Shown here piece after piece: positions 5,974 to 9,052 of a stretch of DNA of 9,052 nucleotides. This DNA comes from Pseudomonadota bacterium. Its GTDB lineage: Bacteria; Desulfobacterota; Syntrophia; Syntrophales; UBA5619. Below the pieces are notes generated by a model that did not search any database, was not told the DNA's origin, and saw nothing but the letters and a program-made list of their open reading frames with translations. The stretch lies in assembly GCA_018896355.1 (NCBI GenBank), contig JAHIMW010000157.1:1-9052 (forward strand), in the 5' to 3' direction. The position numbers and the translations under genes were made by a program. The stretch's first letter is position 1, and the number at the start of each line of letters is the position of its first letter.

Positions 5974-6003
5974 GAGTTGACCCTCGGTTCTGCCGAGGCA
6001 CTC
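5974..6003 (+). other. Stem-loop in the arsR-permease gap
   Basis: CCTCGG (5982-5987) and CCGAGG (5993-5998) make a perfect 6-bp stem with a TTCTG loop. GAGT (5974-5977) and ACTC (6000-6003) can extend it past an internal bulge. No T run follows, so it is not a standard terminator. It may tune read-through or mRNA stability between arsR and the transporter genes. Confidence 0.4.
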
Positions 6004-6062
6004 ATCCGGAGATGTCCATAGCGGCTGCCAGGACGGGTGTGTCCGACGGTAAAGGAAAGCAG

Positions 6063-6101
6063 ATGATGTCCCCTGAAGAAAGGAAAAATTTGATGTCATG
6101 A
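6063..6101 (+). CDS. Possible 12-residue leader ORF coupled to the permease
   Basis: AAAGGA (6051-6056) lies 6 nt before ATG 6063, which reads MMSPEERKNLMS and stops at TGA 6099-6101. The stop overlaps the permease start as ATGA. The permease's own nearest ribosome binding site (AAAGGA, 6079-6084) is 13 nt from its ATG, longer than ideal, so translation through this mini-ORF could help the permease start. It could equally be a deletion remnant or a chance frame. Confidence 0.4.
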   Translation: MMSPEERKNLMS

Positions 6102-7270
6102 AAGAAAAAACAAAACTGCTGATCATCGCGGCCGGGTTTTTGGCTGCCTACTACATTCCGTGGGATAGCGAGGTGATTCGCCGGTCGGGCCTGGAGGCCT
6201 TCATGATGCTTCAGGAGTACGCCCGGCAGCACGTCCTGACCTGCCTGATCCCCGCCTTTTTCATCGCCGGGGCGATCGCCGTCTTTGTTTCCCAGGCGTC
6301 GGTCCTGAAGTACTTCGGAGCGCAGGCGAACAAATTTCTCTCTTATTCGGTCGCCTCGGTCTCGGGGACAGTGCTGGCCGTCTGCTCCTGCACAGTCCTG
6401 CCGTTGTTTGCAGGGATCTACATGCGTGGGGCGGGGATCGGCCCCGCCACGGCCTTCCTCTATTCGGGGCCGGCGATCAACGTTCTGGCCATCGTGCTCA
6501 CGGCCAAGGTTCTGGGCTGGCAGCTCGGCTTAGCCCGGGCAGTCGGCGCGGTGGTGTTCGCCATCGTGACAGGACTCCTCATGGCGTTCATTTTCCGGAA
6601 GGACGACGCGAACCGGACCGCCGGCCAGATCTACCTGCCCGACGAGGACGGCAAGACGCGGAAGTTGTGGCAGGATGCCGTCTATATGTTCACAATGGTC
6701 CTGATCCTCGTCTTTGCGGCTTTTGCGAAGCCGGCGGCCGGCGACGCGGGCGTCTGGAAAGTCATCTTCGGCGCCAAGTGGTATGTGACCGTGGCGCTTC
6801 TGATCGTTCTGGCGGTCATGCTGAAAACCTGGTTCGTCAAGGATGAACTCACCTCCTGGGTGCAGGCGACCTGGGGCTTCATGAAGCAAATCTTCCCGCT
6901 GCTCCTGGCCGGTGTCCTCGTGGCGGGCTTTCTCCTGGGGCGTCCGGGGCATGAAGCGCTGATCCCGGAGCATTACATCGCCAGCCTGGTGGGCGGGAAT
7001 TCCCTCTGGGCGAACCTCTTCGCCTCGGTTTCGGGGGCGCTGATGTACTTCGCGACGCTGACGGAGGTCCCGATCCTCCAGGGGCTGATCGGTTCGGGGA
7101 TGGGGCAGGGACCGGCCTTGGCGCTCCTGCTGGCGGGACCGGCGCTCTCGCTCCCCAGCATGTTGACGCTGACGGGGATCATGGGCCTGAAGAAGACCCT
7201 GACCTACTGCGCCATCGTCGCGGTCCTTTCCACTGCGGCGGGGATGGCCTACGGATGGTTGGTTGTGTAA
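6098..7270 (+). CDS. arsP: ArsP-type permease (PF03773 family)
   Basis: A 390-residue polytopic membrane protein of the predicted permease family that includes ArsP, the exporter of trivalent organoarsenicals. The core repeat AVCSCTVLPLFAGIYMRGAGIG followed by ATAFLYSGPAINVL (residues 95-130) carries Cys96 and Cys98, the family's CSC signature. The second half shows the matching motif LTEVPILQGLIGSGMG and AGPALSLPSML. A hydrophilic loop at about 165-195 (FRKDDANRTAG to GKTRKLW) separates two hydrophobic halves. Length is close to family norms (about 330-400). The start is ATG 6098; the SD is 13 nt away, and the ATGA overlap with a 12-codon ORF suggests coupling. A small thioredoxin follows immediately, a pairing I associate with arsenic and redox operons. 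Substrate is inferred from context; related permeases (SO_0444-like) have been linked to other metals. Confidence 0.8.
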   Translation: MKEKTKLLIIAAGFLAAYYIPWDSEVIRRSGLEAFMMLQEYARQHVLTCLIPAFFIAGAIAVFVSQASVLKYFGAQANKFLSYSVASVSGTVLAVCSCTVLPLFAGIYMRGAGIGPATAFLYSGPAINVLAIVLTAKVLGWQLGLARAVGAVVFAIVTGLLMAFIFRKDDANRTAGQIYLPDEDGKTRKLWQDAVYMFTMVLILVFAAFAKPAAGDAGVWKVIFGAKWYVTVALLIVLAVMLKTWFVKDELTSWVQATWGFMKQIFPLLLAGVLVAGFLLGRPGHEALIPEHYIASLVGGNSLWANLFASVSGALMYFATLTEVPILQGLIGSGMGQGPALALLLAGPALSLPSMLTLTGIMGLKKTLTYCAIVAVLSTAAGMAYGWLVV

Positions 7271-7325
7271 GGAGAAGGAAATGATGGAAGATCATTCCGA
7301 AGCGAAGAAGAAAGGAGATGAAACG

Positions 7326-7559
7326 ATGGAAATCAAAATTTTGGGACCAGGCTGCATTAATTGCCAGAAGGTGGAGAAGCTGGTCCGTGAAGCCGTTGCC
7401 GAGGCGGGCGTCGCGGCAGATATCGAGAAGGTGAGCGACATCATGAAGATTGCCACATACGGCGTCTTCGGCACCCCGGCGGTGGTCGTGGACGGCGAGG
7501 TGAAGTCCGTGGGGAAAATCCCGAAGAAAGAAGAAATCCTGGCATGGCTCGGGAAATAA
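7326..7559 (+). CDS. Small CINC thioredoxin-like protein (redox-active disulfide protein 2 type)
   Basis: A 77-residue mini-thioredoxin starting MEIKILGPGCINCQKVEKL, with the redox pair at Cys10 and Cys13 and cis-Pro51 in GVFGTPAVVVDGEVKSVG. Size and the KILGPGC start fit the TIGR00412 (redox-active disulfide protein 2) family. It has no signal peptide and is cytoplasmic. AAAGGAG (7311-7317) stands 8 nt before ATG 7326, which was chosen. An in-frame ATG at 7281 also has AAGGAG (7269-7274) with 6-nt spacing and would add a charged 15-residue tail (MMEDHSEAKKKGDET), so two forms are possible. It lies directly between the permease and ACR3 and may reduce arsenic species or keep transporter or repressor thiols reduced; that is inference. 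Confidence 0.88.
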   Translation: MEIKILGPGCINCQKVEKLVREAVAEAGVAADIEKVSDIMKIATYGVFGTPAVVVDGEVKSVGKIPKKEEILAWLGK

Positions 7560-7579
7560 TCAATCTTGAGGAGGAAATC

Positions 7580-8641
7580 ATGACGGATGGAATTTCAAAA
7601 AGACTCTCGTTTTTGGATCGCTACCTGACACTGTGGATTTTCCTGGCTATGGGGGCGGGTGTCCTGCTGGGGTATTTTGCCCCGGGCGTCGGGGACTGGA
7701 TCGGTTCCCTCCGGCCGGAAGGAACGCAGACCAGCATCCCGATCGCCGCCGGCCTTATCCTGATGATGTATCCGCCGCTCGCCAAGGTGAAGTACGAGGA
7801 ACTGGGCGACGCCTTTCGCGACTTCAAGGTGCTGGGGCTGAGCCTGGTTCAAAACTGGATCATCGGGCCGATCCTGATGTTCGTACTGGCCGTCCTGTTT
7901 CTGCATAATCAGCCGGAGTTCATGATCGGCCTGATCATGATCGGCCTGGCCCGCTGCATCGCGATGGTCATCGTCTGGAACGATTTGGCCCAGGGCGATA
8001 CCGAGTACTGCGCGGGTCTGGTCGCCTTCAACTCGATCTTTCAGGTTTTATTTTACAGCGTCTACGCCTGGCTTTTCATCACGATCCTTCCGCCGTTGCT
8101 GGGCCTTTCCGGGGCCGTGGTGCAGATCACGATCGGCCAGATCGCCGAGAGCGTCTTCATCTATCTGGGCATTCCGTTTCTGGCCGGGATGATCACCCGT
8201 TTCGTCCTCGTCAAGCTGCGCGGTAAGGAGTGGTACCACACGATCTTCATCCCCAGGATTTCTCCAATCACGCTTGTGTCGCTCCTCTTCACGATTGTGG
8301 TGATGTTTTCGATGCAGGGCAAAAAGATTATCGAGAAGCCCGGCGATGTCCTGCTCATTGCCGTTCCGCTGCTGATCTACTTCATCGTGATGTTTCTGGT
8401 GAGCTTCTGGATGAGCGCGAAGGCGGGGGCCGATTACGGCAAGTCGGCTACGCTTTCCTTTACCGCTGCCAGCAACAATTTCGAATTGGCTATTGCAGTG
8501 GCCGTCGGCGTCTTCGGGATCAACCACGGGGCCGCTTTTGCGGCGGTGATCGGCCCGCTGGTGGAGGTACCCGTGTTGATCAGCCTGGTCAATGTAGCGT
8601 TGAAGTTCAAAAGGAAATACTTTGAAACCAAATCGCTTTAA
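7580..8641 (+). CDS. acr3: ACR3-family arsenite efflux transporter
   Basis: A 353-residue inner-membrane carrier of the BASS superfamily that exports As(OH)3. Family hallmarks are MYPPLAKVKYEEL, the essential Cys126 in GLARCIAMVIVWNDLAQGD, FNSIFQVLFYSVYAW, and the late motif FTAASNNFELAIAVAVGVFG bearing the conserved Glu. The family has ten membrane helices and the hydrophobic pattern agrees. Length matches relatives (about 350). AGGAGG (7569-7574) lies 5 nt before ATG 7580, which begins 20 bp after the thioredoxin stop; an ATG at 7544 overlaps that gene and lacks a site. This gene is often annotated arsB, but it is ACR3-type rather than the E. coli ArsB type. No arsA ATPase is seen, so export would be driven by the proton motive force. 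No arsC reductase is seen either. Confidence 0.95.
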   Translation: MTDGISKRLSFLDRYLTLWIFLAMGAGVLLGYFAPGVGDWIGSLRPEGTQTSIPIAAGLILMMYPPLAKVKYEELGDAFRDFKVLGLSLVQNWIIGPILMFVLAVLFLHNQPEFMIGLIMIGLARCIAMVIVWNDLAQGDTEYCAGLVAFNSIFQVLFYSVYAWLFITILPPLLGLSGAVVQITIGQIAESVFIYLGIPFLAGMITRFVLVKLRGKEWYHTIFIPRISPITLVSLLFTIVVMFSMQGKKIIEKPGDVLLIAVPLLIYFIVMFLVSFWMSAKAGADYGKSATLSFTAASNNFELAIAVAVGVFGINHGAAFAAVIGPLVEVPVLISLVNVALKFKRKYFETKSL

Positions 8642-9014
8642 GGTTGCCGTCATTCTCTATGGCCTTTCGCTCCTGCTCCTGTTTGTGCTGCCGGCGGCTC
8701 TGTTTGCCGCGGCACCGCCGCCGGAGGTCCCCGTCAAGAGGATGGTTACGATGGTTGATCTGGGCGCGAAAAAATGCATCCCCTGCAAGATGATGGCGCC
8801 GATTCTGGAGAAGTTGGAAAAGGTATATGCCGGCAGGGCCGCCATCGTTTTCCTCGATGTCTGGGAGGATCCGAAACCGGCCCACCGCTTCAGCATCAGG
8901 GGGATTCCCACGCAGATCTTCTTCGACAAGAAGGGCAAAGAGGTCTTTCGGCACTTGGGATTCCTGAGCGAAGAAGAGATCGTCCGCCGACTCAAGGATA
9001 TGGGCGTGAAATAG
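8622..9014 (+). CDS. Exported CIPC thioredoxin-like protein
   Basis: A 130-residue protein starting at TTG 8622 inside the end of acr3 (20-bp overlap). The TTG is preferred because AAGGA (8611-8615) lies 6 nt upstream and because only this start gives the complete signal peptide: KPNRFK, a hydrophobic run through about residue 28, then a probable cleavage site near LFAAA. No lipobox Cys is present. The mature part is a thioredoxin fold with CIPC at 52-55 and cis-Pro96 in GIPTQIFFD. It is a sister of the thioredoxin half of the 4606-5514 fusion: CIPC, IPT-IFFD, GKE-FRH-GF-SEE and the C-terminal L--GV pattern are shared. It should act in the periplasm, plausibly reduced by the membrane protein whose gene starts 11 bp downstream. 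Confidence 0.88.
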   Translation: MKPNRFKVAVILYGLSLLLLFVLPAALFAAAPPPEVPVKRMVTMVDLGAKKCIPCKMMAPILEKLEKVYAGRAAIVFLDVWEDPKPAHRFSIRGIPTQIFFDKKGKEVFRHLGFLSEEEIVRRLKDMGVK

Positions 9015-9025
9015 AAAGGGCAGCC

Positions 9026-9052
9026 ATGCTGATGACATTGTTTCTCACCATC
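9026..9052 (+). CDS. Start of a membrane protein gene, plausibly ccdA (partial)
   Basis: ATG 9026 follows AAAGGG (9015-9020) with 5-nt spacing and begins 11 bp after the exported thioredoxin. Only nine codons, MLMTLFLTI, are in the window, all compatible with a first membrane helix. Genes next to periplasmic thioredoxins in such arsenic operons commonly encode CcdA/DsbD-like electron carriers, so that is the best guess from context; nine residues cannot prove it. Confidence 0.5.

Noticed and set aside
5982..5998. Rho-independent terminator after arsR
   Set aside because: The stem is present but only 6 bp and no T run follows; listed as a stem-loop instead.
8048..8653. Minus-strand frame opposite acr3
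   Set aside because: Charged, motif-free product typical of the reverse strand of a membrane protein gene.
1..9052. CRISPR array, transposase or integrase
   Set aside because: No regularly spaced direct repeats and no transposase or recombinase motifs were seen in any frame.

Overview
The window looks like part of a genome from an anaerobic, moderately GC-rich Desulfobacterota (deltaproteobacterial) organism, possibly Syntrophales-like. This rests on a CODH-type (Fe-S) domain protein, a fragment resembling a PAS-type sigma-54-dependent regulator, and a thioredoxin-rich arsenic cluster of a kind I associate with Geobacter and Syntrophus relatives. The taxonomic guess is inference; no rRNA or other marker is present.

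Left part (1-3456). A G-rich inverted repeat (3-96) lies just upstream of a CoA-acylating methylmalonate/malonate-semialdehyde dehydrogenase (mmsA-like, 159-1679). An amidase-signature hydrolase with an intact Lys-Ser-Ser triad follows (1737-3197). Facing these on the minus strand is a short operon: an (Fe-S)-binding protein with a four-Cys cluster motif (4150-3470), a 47-residue small protein (3456-3313), and a possible 18-codon ORF with a very good ribosome binding site that resembles the start of the 47-residue protein (3246-3190). A truncated PAS-domain fragment (4168-4383) lies divergently and marks the boundary with the next block.

Right part (4380-9052). This is a same-strand arsenic/thiol-redox cluster. 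Its order is: promoter; a 22-residue Cys-Cys leader ORF; a membrane-anchored protein joining a SurA-like N-terminal domain to a CIPC thioredoxin domain; an ArsR repressor with a near-perfect 20-bp operator palindrome over its own promoter; a 12-residue coupled leader ORF; an ArsP-type permease; a small CINC thioredoxin; an ACR3 arsenite efflux carrier; an exported CIPC thioredoxin; and the first nine codons of a membrane protein, plausibly CcdA.

Working model (inference): ArsR senses trivalent arsenic and derepresses the operon. ACR3 exports arsenite and the ArsP-like permease exports an organoarsenical or related species. The thioredoxin-fold proteins occupy the cytoplasm (CINC) and the envelope (two related CIPC proteins), with CcdA probably passing electrons across the membrane. 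The least ordinary elements are the SurA-like/thioredoxin fusion without a PPIase domain, the paired CIPC domains at both ends of the cluster, and the three tiny ORFs with good ribosome binding sites.
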